Source of the DNA: Arenivirga flava
Lineage (GTDB): Bacteria > Actinomycetota > Actinomycetes > Actinomycetales > Microbacteriaceae
Length of the DNA: 64,000 nucleotides
NCBI RefSeq assembly: GCF_030161575.1
Contig: NZ_BSUL01000001.1
Location: 744,001 to 808,000, forward strand
Direction: 5' to 3'
The notes beneath the pieces are model-generated. The model saw nothing but the letters and a program-made list of their open reading frames with translations, was not told the origin of the DNA and did no database searches. The translations under genes were made by a program, and so were the position numbers. Position 1 is the stretch's first letter. The number at the start of each line of letters is the position of its first letter. Of this stretch, positions 1 to 8,090 are shown piece by piece.

Positions 1-640
1 AGGTGCGCACGCCGTGCTGGTCCTGCAGGTACTGCACGAAGGGGATCGGCGCGGTGTCGCTGCGGAACGGGGTCCCCGTGAGCGAGAGGCGCCGGGCAGC
101 GGGGCCGAAGGCCTCGCGGATGGCGTCGCCCCAGCTGAGCGCGTCGCCGCCGTGGTGCACCTCGTCGAGGATCACGAGCGTGCGACCGCCCTCGGAGATG
201 CGCCGGTGCACCTCGGCCTTGACGGCGACCTGCGCGTAGGTCACCGCGACGCCGTGCCAGTGGCGGGCGAACCAGCCGTCGGCGTTGCGGAACTCGGGGT
301 TGAGCCGCAGGCCGACGCGGTCCGCAGCGTCGGCCCACTGGCGTTTGAGGTGCTCGGTGGGGGCGACGACCGTGATCCGGTCGATGGTGCCCCGATCGCG
401 CAGCTCCTTGGCGAGGCGGAGCGCGAAGGTCGTCTTGCCGGCGCCGGGGGTCGCGTTGACGAGGAAGTCGCGGGGCTCGCTAGCGAAGTACTGATTGAGC
501 GCTTCGGCCTGCCAGGCGCGCAGGCGATCGGCGGTGCCCCAGGGCGCGCGGCCCGGGAAGGCCGGGGAGAGGTGGTCGCCGGGCGTGTGGTGCGTCGCGG
601 TGCTGGGATCCGGGATGGGATCGAGGGACGGCGTGCTCAC
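1..640 (-). CDS. DEAD/DEAH-box (SF2) helicase, N-terminal part, cut by window edge
   Basis: This is the first ~213 residues of a superfamily 2 nucleic-acid helicase or translocase; the rest lies outside the window. A Walker A motif (PGAGKT, about residues 65-70), a DEVH motif II (159-162) and a motif III-like LTGTPFRSD (187-195) are all present, so the ATPase lobe looks intact. I chose the GTG at 640 because the ORF starts close before the conserved region. A TACCAT hexamer lies 7 bases upstream with no ribosome-binding site, which suggests a leaderless message. The DNA or RNA substrate cannot be read from this half. Confidence 0.88.
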   Translation of the reverse strand, partial: MSTPSLDPIPDPSTATHHTPGDHLSPAFPGRAPWGTADRLRAWQAEALNQYFASEPRDFLVNATPGAGKTTFALRLAKELRDRGTIDRITVVAPTEHLKRQWADAADRVGLRLNPEFRNADGWFARHWHGVAVTYAQVAVKAEVHRRISEGGRTLVILDEVHHGGDALSWGDAIREAFGPAARRLSLTGTPFRSDTAPIPFVQYLQDQHGVRT

Positions 641-647
641 TGGTGCG

Positions 648-653
648 ATGGTA
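648..653 (-). promoter_or_regulatory. Leaderless -10 element (TACCAT) for the helicase
   Basis: A TAnnnT hexamer ends 7 bases before the GTG start, so transcription would begin at or next to the start codon. No -35 is claimed. Confidence 0.4.
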
Positions 654-669
654 CCCGGCACCGACGACA

Positions 670-703
670 GAGGAGCCCCGCACCAGTCGGTGCGGGGCTC
701 CTC
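670..703. terminator. Rho-independent-like hairpin between the helicase and the GlsB-type gene
   Basis: A perfect 15-bp GC-rich inverted repeat (670-684 / 689-703) with a 4-base loop lies just downstream of the minus-strand membrane-protein gene ending at 720. There is no T-tract. Confidence 0.75.
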
Positions 704-719
704 CGGAGTGTCGCGAGGC

Positions 720-989
720 TCAGGCGCGGCTGCCCTTGCGGCCCGTGATGAGGCCCCAGATGACGAGCACCAGCAGGGAGCCGCCGATGGCGACGAGCCA
801 GGTCTGGATGGAGAAGAAGTCCTCCAGCGGCGCGTTGAAGAGCGCACTGCCGATCCATCCGCCGATCAGGGCTCCGACCACACCGAGGATGAGGGTGGCG
901 ATCCAGCCGCCGGCCTGCTTTCCGGGCAGGATCGCCTTCGCGATCGCGCCGGCGATGAGCCCGAGAAGGATAAAGGCGAGGAAACCCAT
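720..989 (-). CDS. GlsB/YeaQ/YmgE family (transglycosylase-associated) membrane protein
   Basis: An 89-residue, very hydrophobic and glycine-rich protein of the GlsB/YeaQ/YmgE stress-response family. Three membrane segments are visible (about residues 3-20, 28-50 and 62-82), with the family's PGKQAGG and GxxGxxxGGWIG patterns around 22-46. It is an inner-membrane protein whose biochemical role is not established; in other bacteria relatives respond to envelope or acid stress. The ATG at 989 was chosen over longer alternatives because a GGAGG ribosome-binding site sits 8 bases upstream and the protein begins directly with a membrane segment. It is monocistronic and followed by a strong hairpin. 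Confidence 0.9.
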   Translation of the reverse strand: MGFLAFILLGLIAGAIAKAILPGKQAGGWIATLILGVVGALIGGWIGSALFNAPLEDFFSIQTWLVAIGGSLLVLVIWGLITGRKGSRA

Positions 990-1184
990 GGTGATGCCTC
1001 CGTTGTCTTGCTGTGAGGAGCGGATCTCGCTGCCCAGTGCCCTCAGTCGACCACCGTTCGCGCGAACCTGAGAGGGCTCTCGGGGGCATCCAGACCGCGC
1101 ACAGGTCGCGTTCCGAACCACCGTCGTGCGGCGCGCCGTTACGGCGCTGGCCGACGAGGCGATAGCGGGTGCAGGCTGGGGAGC

Positions 1185-1961
1185 ATGACGGAACGGCTGC
1201 ATCCCTGGTCGCGCTACGTCGCTCTCGGCGACTCCTTCACGGAGGGCATCGGCGACCCCGAGCCCGCCAGCCCGGGCGGGCACCGAGGCTGGGCGGACCG
1301 CGTCGCCGAGGTGCTCGGCGCGCAGACCGAGGACTTCGCGTACGCGAACCTCGCCATCCGGGGCCGGCTGCTGCAGCAGATCATCGACGAGCAGATCCCC
1401 GCGGCCTTGGAGCTGCGCCCGGACCTCGTCGCGCTCTCCGCGGGCGGCAACGACATCATCCGCCCCGGCACGGACCCGGATGAGGTCGCGAGCCGCTTCG
1501 AGGGCGCGATCGAGCGTCTGCGCGCCGATGGCGCGACCGTCATCTTCTTCAACGGCCCCGATATCGGTCAGACGCCCGTGCTCGGCCGCATCCGGGGCAA
1601 GGTCGCGATCTACAACGAGAACCTGCGCGCGATCGCCCAGCGCCACGACGCGATCGTCGCGGACATGTGGGCGCTGCGCGAGCTCAAGGAGCAGCGGATG
1701 TGGGCACCCGACCGCCTGCACTTCTCCCCCGTCGGCCACCACACGATCGCGATGATGGTGCTGGAGTCGCTCGGCGTGGAGCACGGACTCGTCGCCGAGG
1801 AGCCCGAACCGCTGCCCGCCCGCAGCTGGCGGCAGGCGCGCACCGAGGATCTCGGCTGGGCGCGCGAGTACCTGGTGCCGTGGGTGCTCCGTCGCATCCG
1901 GCACCAGTCCTCGGGTGACGGCATCGTGCCGAAGCGGCCGATGGCCGGACCGCTGGGCTGA
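1185..1961 (+). CDS. SGNH/GDSL hydrolase family protein
   Basis: A 258-residue serine esterase/lipase of the SGNH fold. All four blocks are present: GDSFTEG with nucleophile Ser17 (block I), the Gly of NLAIRG near 60 (block II), GGND at 87-90 (block III) and DRLH with Asp176/His179 (block V). There is no signal peptide, so it is probably cytoplasmic. Likely substrates are acyl or acetyl esters, but none can be assigned. There is no clear ribosome-binding site; a CAGGCT hexamer 7 bases before the ATG is a weak leaderless -10 candidate. It converges with the carboxypeptidase pair. Confidence 0.93.
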   Translation: MTERLHPWSRYVALGDSFTEGIGDPEPASPGGHRGWADRVAEVLGAQTEDFAYANLAIRGRLLQQIIDEQIPAALELRPDLVALSAGGNDIIRPGTDPDEVASRFEGAIERLRADGATVIFFNGPDIGQTPVLGRIRGKVAIYNENLRAIAQRHDAIVADMWALRELKEQRMWAPDRLHFSPVGHHTIAMMVLESLGVEHGLVAEEPEPLPARSWRQARTEDLGWAREYLVPWVLRRIRHQSSGDGIVPKRPMAGPLG

Positions 1962-1973
1962 GGCCGAGCCGCC

Positions 1974-3242
1974 TCAGCCGCCGAAGACGGCCGCCGGATT
2001 GCCGAGCCGCCAGAGCGCATCCGCCTCGTCGAGGGCGCCCGATGCGACGGCGTCGACGGTGGTCCGCGCACCATCCGGCGCGGTGACCACGACCGTGCCG
2101 ACCCGGTCGCCCGGAGCCGCTGCCGACAGGGGATCCAGCCGAACCTCGACCGCGGCCCGCTCGTCGCCCCAGAGCAGCAGCTCCACGTCGTCGGCGGCGA
2201 CCGCCGTCGTGGTCGCTCCCCACGCGGTGCGGTACTCGCCGAGCTCGTCGCCCTCCGCGATGGCGGTCACGCGGTGGAGATGCTGCGCGGCCGACGCGAC
2301 CAGTCGCAACACGTCCTCGCCGTTGGCGTCGCGGCTGGTGCCGCCGAGGACGGCGCCGACGAGCTCGACGGGCGCCCCGTCGACGTCGACGGTCGCCGAG
2401 AAGAGCAGGTTGTAGCCGGCCTCGACCGTGTACCCGGTCTTGAGCCCCGTGATGCCGCCGATGCCGAGGATGCGGTTGGTGTTGCGGATCTGCCCGACGA
2501 CGGGGATCTCGGCGCTCGTCATGCCGGTGATCTCCACGATCGCGGGCTCGGCGACGGCGTAGCGCGCCAGCGCGACGAGGTCTGCGGCGGTGCCGAGATT
2601 GTGGGGCGACAGCCCGGTCCCGTCCGCGAGCCGGATCGACGTGAGCCCGCGCTCGTCGAGCCACACCCGCGCGGCGGCGAGGAAGCGATCCATGTCCCCG
2701 TACGCCCAGTCGATGAGCGTGTGGGTGTAGTTGGCCGCGGAGGGGATGAGCGAGAGCTCCATGAGCTCGCGCTGGGTGAACGTCAGCCCTGGCGAGACCG
2801 GCTGCACGGAGGCGTTGTCGGCGACCCAGAAGTTCCAGTGCTCCACGTCGCGTGCCGTGGTGGTGATCACGGGTCCCGATTCGCCGGCCGCGAGCGGACG
2901 CGCGTCCAGCACCACGAGGTTCGCCACCACCTTCGTGATGCTGGCGAGCACGCCCGCATCGTCCGCTCCGTTCGTGGCGAGCACCCCCTCGCCGTCGGCG
3001 AGGCCGATCGCGGCGCGCCCCTGCGCGGGCCAGGCCAGCTGCGCCGGCTGCGCGGTGACCGGCTCGATGATCCGGAGCTCGGCCGAGGCCCGCGCGAGCG
3101 GCGCGCTGAGCGCGCTCGGCACGTAGACGCCGGCGGCGACGAGCACGGCGAGCAGCGTCGCGAGGAGTGGCCATCGCCGGCGGCGGCGGGCGCGTCGGGG
3201 GCGAACGCCGGGATCGGCGAGCGGATGGTGCTCGGAGCTCAC
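1974..3242 (-). CDS. D-alanyl-D-alanine carboxypeptidase-like protein (S11 family), paralogue 1
   Basis: A 422-residue penicillin-binding-type serine hydrolase predicted to trim the terminal D-Ala from peptidoglycan stem peptides outside the membrane. An Arg-rich N-terminus is followed by one membrane segment (about 24-46). The active-site SITK tetrad is at 101-104 and the KTG triad at 268-270. The middle motif, normally S-x-N, reads SAAN at 168-171, so the usual Asn position holds Ala. The same change is in the neighbouring paralogue. Its GTG start has a TAGGGT hexamer 6 bases upstream. It lies 14 bases downstream of paralogue 2 on the same strand and clearly arose by tandem duplication. Confidence 0.9.
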   Translation of the reverse strand: MSSEHHPLADPGVRPRRARRRRRWPLLATLLAVLVAAGVYVPSALSAPLARASAELRIIEPVTAQPAQLAWPAQGRAAIGLADGEGVLATNGADDAGVLASITKVVANLVVLDARPLAAGESGPVITTTARDVEHWNFWVADNASVQPVSPGLTFTQRELMELSLIPSAANYTHTLIDWAYGDMDRFLAAARVWLDERGLTSIRLADGTGLSPHNLGTAADLVALARYAVAEPAIVEITGMTSAEIPVVGQIRNTNRILGIGGITGLKTGYTVEAGYNLLFSATVDVDGAPVELVGAVLGGTSRDANGEDVLRLVASAAQHLHRVTAIAEGDELGEYRTAWGATTTAVAADDVELLLWGDERAAVEVRLDPLSAAAPGDRVGTVVVTAPDGARTTVDAVASGALDEADALWRLGNPAAVFGG

Positions 3243-3248
3243 CGCACC

Positions 3249-3254
3249 ACCCTA
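3249..3254 (-). promoter_or_regulatory. Leaderless -10 element (TAGGGT) for carboxypeptidase paralogue 1
   Basis: TAGGGT lies exactly 6 bases before the GTG start. The same TAGGGT-N6-GTG arrangement precedes paralogue 2, polA, pdtaR and the Na+/H+ antiporter. Confidence 0.55.
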
Positions 3255-3256
3255 GG

Positions 3257-4519
3257 TCAGCCGGTGAACAGCTCGACCGGATGCGTCAGCCGCCAGATCG
3301 GGCCCGGATCGCCGAGGGCCTCGCCGGCGATCGCGGCGATCTCGACGTCCGGCGCACCGGGCGTCGAGACGGTGACCGTGCCGATCCGCTCGTCCTGCTC
3401 GGCGGTCGCCAGCGGCTCGAGCTCGATCGCGACGGAGACGGCGTCGTCGCCCCAGACGAGCGCCGCGGCGGACTCCGCCGCGACCGCGGTCGTCGCGCCG
3501 CCCCACTCGGTCTCGTACGCGCCGAGCTCGGCACCCGCCTCGACCGCGGTCACCCGGTGCAGGTTCGCCGCAGCGCTGGCGACGATGCGCACCACCGCCT
3601 CGTCGGTCGCGGCCCTGCTCGGGCCGCCGAGCAGGGCGCCGACGAGCGTCACCGGGGCGCCGTCGACGTCGACGGTCGCCGAGAACAGCAGGTTGTAGCC
3701 CGCCTCGGTCGTGTAGCCGGTCTTGAGGCCCGTGACGCCGCCGACGCCGAGCACCGTGTTGGTGTTCTCGATCGTGCCGACGAGGGGCACCTCCGCGGTG
3801 GCCGTGCCGGCGATCTCGGCGATGGTCGGGTCGGCGAGGGCGATGCGCGCGAGGGTCACGAGGTCGCTCGCAGTGGCCGTGTTGCCGGGGGCGAGGCCCA
3901 CCCCCTCCTCCAGCTGCACCGCTGCGAGGCCGTGGCCGTCGAGCCACGTGCGCGCTTCCGCGAGGAAGGCGCCCATGTCGCCGAAGGCCCACACGATCAG
4001 CGAGTTCGTGTAGTTGGCCGCCGACGAGATCAGCGACAGCTCCATGAGGTCCCGCTGGCTGAGCACGGTGCCGGCGGCGACCGGTTGCACGGAGGCGTTG
4101 TCGGCGACCCAGAAGTTCCAGAGGTCCACGTCCGCCTGCGTCATGGTCACCTCGGGCCCCTCCTCGCCGGGCGCGAGCGGATGCTCCTGCAGCACCACCA
4201 GGTTGGTCACGATCTTCGTGACGCTGGCGATGACCCCGGGGTCCTCGACGCCGTTGGTGGCGAGCACCCCGCTGCCGTCGGCGAGACCGATCGCGCCGCG
4301 ACCGTAGTCCGGCCACTCGACCGCCGCGGCCTCCGTCGCACCCGGCTCGATGACGGCGACCTCGGGCTGCGCGGCCTCGAGGGGCGCCGCCAACGCGCTG
4401 GGCACGTAGACGACGGTGGCGAGCAGCACGCCGAGCAGCCCGAACACGACGATGCGGCGACGGCGGTAGATCTGCTGACGGCTCAGGCGCGGGCGACTCT
4501 GCTCGGTCTCGGAACTCAC
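3257..4519 (-). CDS. D-alanyl-D-alanine carboxypeptidase-like protein (S11 family), paralogue 2
   Basis: A 420-residue homologue of the downstream gene, with the same layout: a basic N-terminus, one membrane anchor (about 23-45), SVTK at 99-102, SAAN at 166-169 instead of a regular S-x-N, and KTG at 266-268. The stretch around WNFWVADNASVQPV (about 134-147) is nearly identical in both copies. The expected role is periplasmic peptidoglycan D,D-carboxypeptidase. The GTG start carries TAGGGT 6 bases upstream, so the promoter was duplicated together with the gene. Whether both copies are active cannot be told from sequence. Confidence 0.9.
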   Translation of the reverse strand: MSSETEQSRPRLSRQQIYRRRRIVVFGLLGVLLATVVYVPSALAAPLEAAQPEVAVIEPGATEAAAVEWPDYGRGAIGLADGSGVLATNGVEDPGVIASVTKIVTNLVVLQEHPLAPGEEGPEVTMTQADVDLWNFWVADNASVQPVAAGTVLSQRDLMELSLISSAANYTNSLIVWAFGDMGAFLAEARTWLDGHGLAAVQLEEGVGLAPGNTATASDLVTLARIALADPTIAEIAGTATAEVPLVGTIENTNTVLGVGGVTGLKTGYTTEAGYNLLFSATVDVDGAPVTLVGALLGGPSRAATDEAVVRIVASAAANLHRVTAVEAGAELGAYETEWGGATTAVAAESAAALVWGDDAVSVAIELEPLATAEQDERIGTVTVSTPGAPDVEIAAIAGEALGDPGPIWRLTHPVELFTG

Positions 4520-4525
4520 CGGGCC

Positions 4526-4531
4526 ACCCTA
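4526..4531 (-). promoter_or_regulatory. Leaderless -10 element (TAGGGT) for carboxypeptidase paralogue 2
   Basis: TAGGGT lies exactly 6 bases before the GTG start, as at the paralogous gene downstream. There is no ribosome-binding site. Confidence 0.55.
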
Positions 4532-4568
4532 GGCGAGCGGATGCGCACGGCGGACGAGCCGCGCCGGG

Positions 4569-5375
4569 TCACGCGCGCGGACGCAGCGCCCAGAGCGCGA
4601 CCGAGGCGGCCGCCGCCACGTTGAGCGAGTCCACGCCGTGCTGCATCGGGATCGTGACCACCGCATCCGCTTCGGCGAGGGCGCGACGGCTCAGCCCGTC
4701 GCCCTCGCTGCCCATCACGATCGCGACCTTCTCGTGGCCCGCGTCGGCGAAGACGCCCAGGTCGACGGCGTCGTGCGACAGGGCGAGGGCGGCGATCGTG
4801 AAGCCGGCCTCGTGCAGCAGGCGGGAGCCCTCCGGCCACCAGGGGATGCGCGTCCACGGCACCTGCAGCACGGTGCCCATGCTCACCCGCACGCTGCGCC
4901 GGTAGAGCGGGTCGGCGCACCGGGGCGTCACGAGCACGGCGTCGGCGCCGAGACCGGCTGCGGCACGGAAGATCGCGCCGACGTTCGTGTGGTCGGCCAG
5001 GTCCTCGAGCACCACCACCCGGCGGGCGTCGCGCAGCACCTCGGCGACCTCCGGCAGCTCGGGTCGGTGCATCGACACGAGCGCGCCGCGGTGCAGATCG
5101 AAGCCCGTGATGCCGGCCAGGAGGTCGGCGGAGGCGACGAACACGGGCACGTCGAAGGGCTCGAGCAGCGGGGCGAGCTCGGCCAGGAACGCCTCCTGCA
5201 GCAAGGCCGCGCGCGGGCGGTGCCCGGCGGCGAGGGCCCGCTGGATGACCTTCGCCGACTCGGCGAGGTACAGCCCGCCATCCGTCTCCAGCCGGCGCCG
5301 GAGCGCCACGTCGGTGAGCCGGGTGAAGTCGTCGAGCTGCGGATCCGCCAGATCCTCGACGTACACGACGCGCAT
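4569..5375 (-). CDS. TrmH/SpoU-family RNA 2'-O-methyltransferase
   Basis: A 268-residue SPOUT-fold methyltransferase predicted to 2'-O-methylate rRNA or tRNA ribose using S-adenosylmethionine. The three SpoU motifs are present: N131-x-G with catalytic Arg137 (motif 1), GSEGDGL at 222-228 (motif 2) and IPM...DSLNVA at 242-254 (motif 3, the cofactor-binding knot). An N-terminal substrate-binding domain (about 1-100) precedes them. The ATG at 5375 was preferred to upstream in-frame starts because of a GGAAGG site just before it and because the family begins here. The target nucleotide cannot be assigned. It is divergent from the sirtuin gene. Confidence 0.92.
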   Translation of the reverse strand: MRVVYVEDLADPQLDDFTRLTDVALRRRLETDGGLYLAESAKVIQRALAAGHRPRAALLQEAFLAELAPLLEPFDVPVFVASADLLAGITGFDLHRGALVSMHRPELPEVAEVLRDARRVVVLEDLADHTNVGAIFRAAAGLGADAVLVTPRCADPLYRRSVRVSMGTVLQVPWTRIPWWPEGSRLLHEAGFTIAALALSHDAVDLGVFADAGHEKVAIVMGSEGDGLSRRALAEADAVVTIPMQHGVDSLNVAAAASVALWALRPRA

Positions 5376-5459
5376 GCGGCTTCCTTCCGTTCGGCTCGTG
5401 GAAACATAGCGGATGCGCGCCGGCGTCGAAGTGCCGGAGCGGGCGACGAGGAGCGGTAC

Positions 5460-6320
5460 ATGACGGGTTCGGCAGCGGCTGAGCGGCAGGACGCGGAGTC
5501 CATCGGCTCCGCGGCCTTCGAGCGGATCCTCGAGGTGCTCGGAGGTGGCACGGCCGCCGTGCTCACCGGCGCCGGGGTCAGCACCGATTCCGGCATCCCC
5601 GACTACCGGGGCGAGGGCGCGCCCCGGCGTACGCCGATGACCTTCCAGCACTTCCTCGGCGACGACGACTACCGGCGCCGCTACTGGGCGGGCAGCGAGC
5701 TCGGCTGGTCGCGGTTCAGCTCCGTGCGACCCAACGACGGGCACCGCGCGCTGGTCCGTCTCGAGGCCGCGGGGCGCATCAACGGCGTCGTCACGCAGAA
5801 CGTCGACGGCCTGCACGTGCGCGCCGGCAGCCAGCACGTGGTCGACCTGCACGGCAGCATGAGCCGTGTGCGGTGCCTCACCTGCGGCCAGGAGTTCTCC
5901 CGCGACGACGTCGGCGAGCGCATCCGCTCGCTCAACCCGTGGATCGCAGCCCCCGCCGAGGAGGAGCTCGGACCCGACGGCGACGTGGTGCCGGAGCGGC
6001 TGACGGACTTCGCGGTGCCCGACTGCAGCAACTGCGGCGGGCTCCTCAAGCCCGACATCGTCTTCTTCGGGGAGTTCGTGCCCGCTGACAAGTTCGCGCA
6101 GGCGAGCGCCCTCGTCGACCGCGCGGACGCCCTGCTCGTGGCGGGCTCCTCGCTCGTCGTGAACTCGGGCATCCGGCTGCTGGAACGGGCGCGTCGGCGG
6201 CGCATCCCCGCCCTCATCGTGAACCGGGGCGAGACCCGCGGCGATGCGCGGGCCGAGGTTAAGCTGGACGCGGGGGCGAGCGAGGTGCTCACCGCGCTGG
6301 CCGACCGGCTCGGCGCCTGA
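5460..6320 (+). CDS. NAD-dependent protein deacetylase, Sir2 family
   Basis: A 286-residue sirtuin that removes acyl groups from protein lysines using NAD+. The NAD-binding GAGVSTDSGIPDYR is at 37-50, TQNVDGLH at 112-119, the catalytic His in DLHGS at 131, and the zinc-binding cysteines at 139/142 and 189/192. An acidic insertion separates the two cysteine pairs (about 150-188). The ATG at 5460 has AGGAG 6 bases upstream. Substrates are unknown; acetyl-CoA synthetase is a common target of bacterial sirtuins, but nothing here shows that. The histidine phosphatase follows on the same strand after about 40 bases. Confidence 0.94.
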   Translation: MTGSAAAERQDAESIGSAAFERILEVLGGGTAAVLTGAGVSTDSGIPDYRGEGAPRRTPMTFQHFLGDDDYRRRYWAGSELGWSRFSSVRPNDGHRALVRLEAAGRINGVVTQNVDGLHVRAGSQHVVDLHGSMSRVRCLTCGQEFSRDDVGERIRSLNPWIAAPAEEELGPDGDVVPERLTDFAVPDCSNCGGLLKPDIVFFGEFVPADKFAQASALVDRADALLVAGSSLVVNSGIRLLERARRRRIPALIVNRGETRGDARAEVKLDAGASEVLTALADRLGA

Positions 6321-6361
6321 GCCGACGCCGCCCGATCAGCACCTCCACGATTGCGAGCCCG

Positions 6362-6997
6362 ATGACCCTGTTCCACCTCGTGCGCCATGGCGAGACCGAT
6401 TGGAATCGCGCCCGGCGCATCCAGGGCCGCACCGACATCCCGCTCAACGACCTCGGCCGGGGGCAGGCCCGGTCCGCGGCGCGCTACCTGCGCGGCCTGC
6501 CGGTCGACCGCGTCGTCGCCAGCTCGCTCTCCCGCGCCGCGGAGACCGGGTCGATCATCGCCGAGGCGTTGGGGCTGCCGGCTCCCGCGCTGCGCGACGA
6601 CCTCGTGGAGCGCGAGTACGGCGAGGCCGAGGGCCTCACCATCCTCGAGGTCGACCAGCGCTATCCGGCTGGGGAGGACGTGCCGGGCCGCGAGCTGCCC
6701 GAGCGCGTCGTCGAGCGGGTCGGCGCGGCGCTGGCGGAGCTCGCCATCGCGCATCCCGGCGAGTCGATCGTGGTGGCCACCCACGGCGCCGTCATCCGGG
6801 CGATGATCACCGCCGTCTCGCCGGACGACGCCCCGGAACGCGGCGTGCCGATCCGGAACGGCTCCGTGCACGGGTTCCGTCTGGTCGACGGCGTGCTCGG
6901 TCTCACCGGGGTGGACGTCGACCTCGACGGCGGTCTCGACGCCGACGGCGGAGCGGAGGAGCGCGAGCTGCGCCAGGACGTCGCCACCGGCGCCTGA
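6362..6997 (+). CDS. Histidine phosphatase family protein (phosphoglycerate mutase-like)
   Basis: A 211-residue cytoplasmic phosphohydrolase of histidine phosphatase branch 1. LVRHGETDW near the N-terminus carries the phosphohistidine His9; Glu83 in the VEREYGEAEG block and His141 in ATHGA complete the catalytic pocket. The C-terminus is acidic and Asp-rich. It is too short and divergent to be called glycolytic phosphoglycerate mutase; actinobacterial relatives act on various sugar phosphates, so the substrate is left open. It probably shares a transcript with the upstream sirtuin. Confidence 0.92.
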   Translation: MTLFHLVRHGETDWNRARRIQGRTDIPLNDLGRGQARSAARYLRGLPVDRVVASSLSRAAETGSIIAEALGLPAPALRDDLVEREYGEAEGLTILEVDQRYPAGEDVPGRELPERVVERVGAALAELAIAHPGESIVVATHGAVIRAMITAVSPDDAPERGVPIRNGSVHGFRLVDGVLGLTGVDVDLDGGLDADGGAEERELRQDVATGA

Positions 6998-7007
6998 CGA
7001 CCCGGGC

Positions 7008-8090
7008 TCAGCGGCCGGCGGCCAGGTCCACCAGCAGGCCCGAGAGCTGCTCGGCGGCGCGGTCCCAGCGGAACCGGCTCGCCTGCTCGATGCTGAGCGC
7101 GGACCGGCGCTCCCACTCCGCGGCCGGCTCGAGCGCCCGGATCGCCGTCGCGAAGGCCGCCGGCGAGCCAGCCGACGCGAAGGACGCGGCCTCGCCGCCG
7201 ATCTCGCGGAAGACCGGGATGTCGCTGACCACCACGGGCGTGCCCCAGCTCATGGCCTCGACGAGAGGGATGCCGAAGCCCTCCTCGCGCGAGGCGGTCA
7301 TCAGCGCGAACGCGCTCCGCAGCAGCTCGCGGTACTCGTCCTCGGGTGTGCCGTCGTGCACCACGAGCGAACCCGGCGGCGCGAGCGCCTCCAGACGGCT
7401 GCGCTCCCCCGCCGGGATCCGGCTCAGCAGGTGCAGGCGGTAGCCGGGCAGCTCGTGCATGGCCCGGGCGAGCGTCTCGGCGTTCTTGTAGGGGGCGAAC
7501 GCGCCCATGTAGAGCAGGTCGCGGGAGGCCGGCGCGCTGCGCGGCGGCACGGGCGGATGCGGTTCCGGCGCGTTCGGCACCACGACGATCCGCTTGTCCG
7601 TCAGCCGGTGCCGACGCAGGAGCTCGCCGGTGGCCGCGGAGACGGTGACGACCGCGTCCGCGCCTCGCAGCAGCAGCCGCTGGGGCCACCAGGCGAGGTG
7701 GTAGAGCCGCCAGAGGAGCCGCACCGGCGCGGGGAGGTCGCGCGGCGGGGTGCGGTGCGTGTAGTAGATGAGGTCGTGGATCGTGAGGACCACCCTGTAG
7801 CGCCGCCCCGCGGTGCCCATCGTCTGCATGGGGCTGAAGACGACGTCGGGTTGCAGGCGGTTGACCTGGCGGGCGCGCCACGGCTCCCCAGGGCCGGTCG
7901 GCGAGCCGATGACCGTGTGCGGCAGGTCGGGCAGCTGCCGCAGCTGGCGCTCGTCGTGCACGAGCATCGTCACGTCGTGGCGTTCGGCCAGTTCGCCGAC
8001 GAGGCCGGCGGTGTAGCGGCTGATGCCGTCGTGGTGGTCGATGCGCACGTAGCGGCAGTCGACGGCGACCCTGAGCCTGTCCGTGCTCAT
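7008..8090 (-). CDS. Family 4 glycosyltransferase (GT-B fold)
   Basis: A 360-residue GT-B retaining glycosyltransferase. The C-terminal nucleotide-sugar site has the E-x7-E signature EEGFGIPLVE (Glu270/Glu278), and MGAFAPYKN (195-203) begins the second Rossmann domain. The N-terminal acceptor domain opens with DCRYVR and a glycine-containing DGISRY loop. It probably acts at the inner face of the membrane in glycolipid or cell-wall polysaccharide synthesis; donor and acceptor are unknown. Its ATG overlaps the stop of the upstream hydrolase by 4 bases (ATGA), so the two are translationally coupled. Longer in-frame extensions upstream lie inside that hydrolase gene and were rejected. Confidence 0.93.
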   Translation of the reverse strand: MSTDRLRVAVDCRYVRIDHHDGISRYTAGLVGELAERHDVTMLVHDERQLRQLPDLPHTVIGSPTGPGEPWRARQVNRLQPDVVFSPMQTMGTAGRRYRVVLTIHDLIYYTHRTPPRDLPAPVRLLWRLYHLAWWPQRLLLRGADAVVTVSAATGELLRRHRLTDKRIVVVPNAPEPHPPVPPRSAPASRDLLYMGAFAPYKNAETLARAMHELPGYRLHLLSRIPAGERSRLEALAPPGSLVVHDGTPEDEYRELLRSAFALMTASREEGFGIPLVEAMSWGTPVVVSDIPVFREIGGEAASFASAGSPAAFATAIRALEPAAEWERRSALSIEQASRFRWDRAAEQLSGLLVDLAAGR

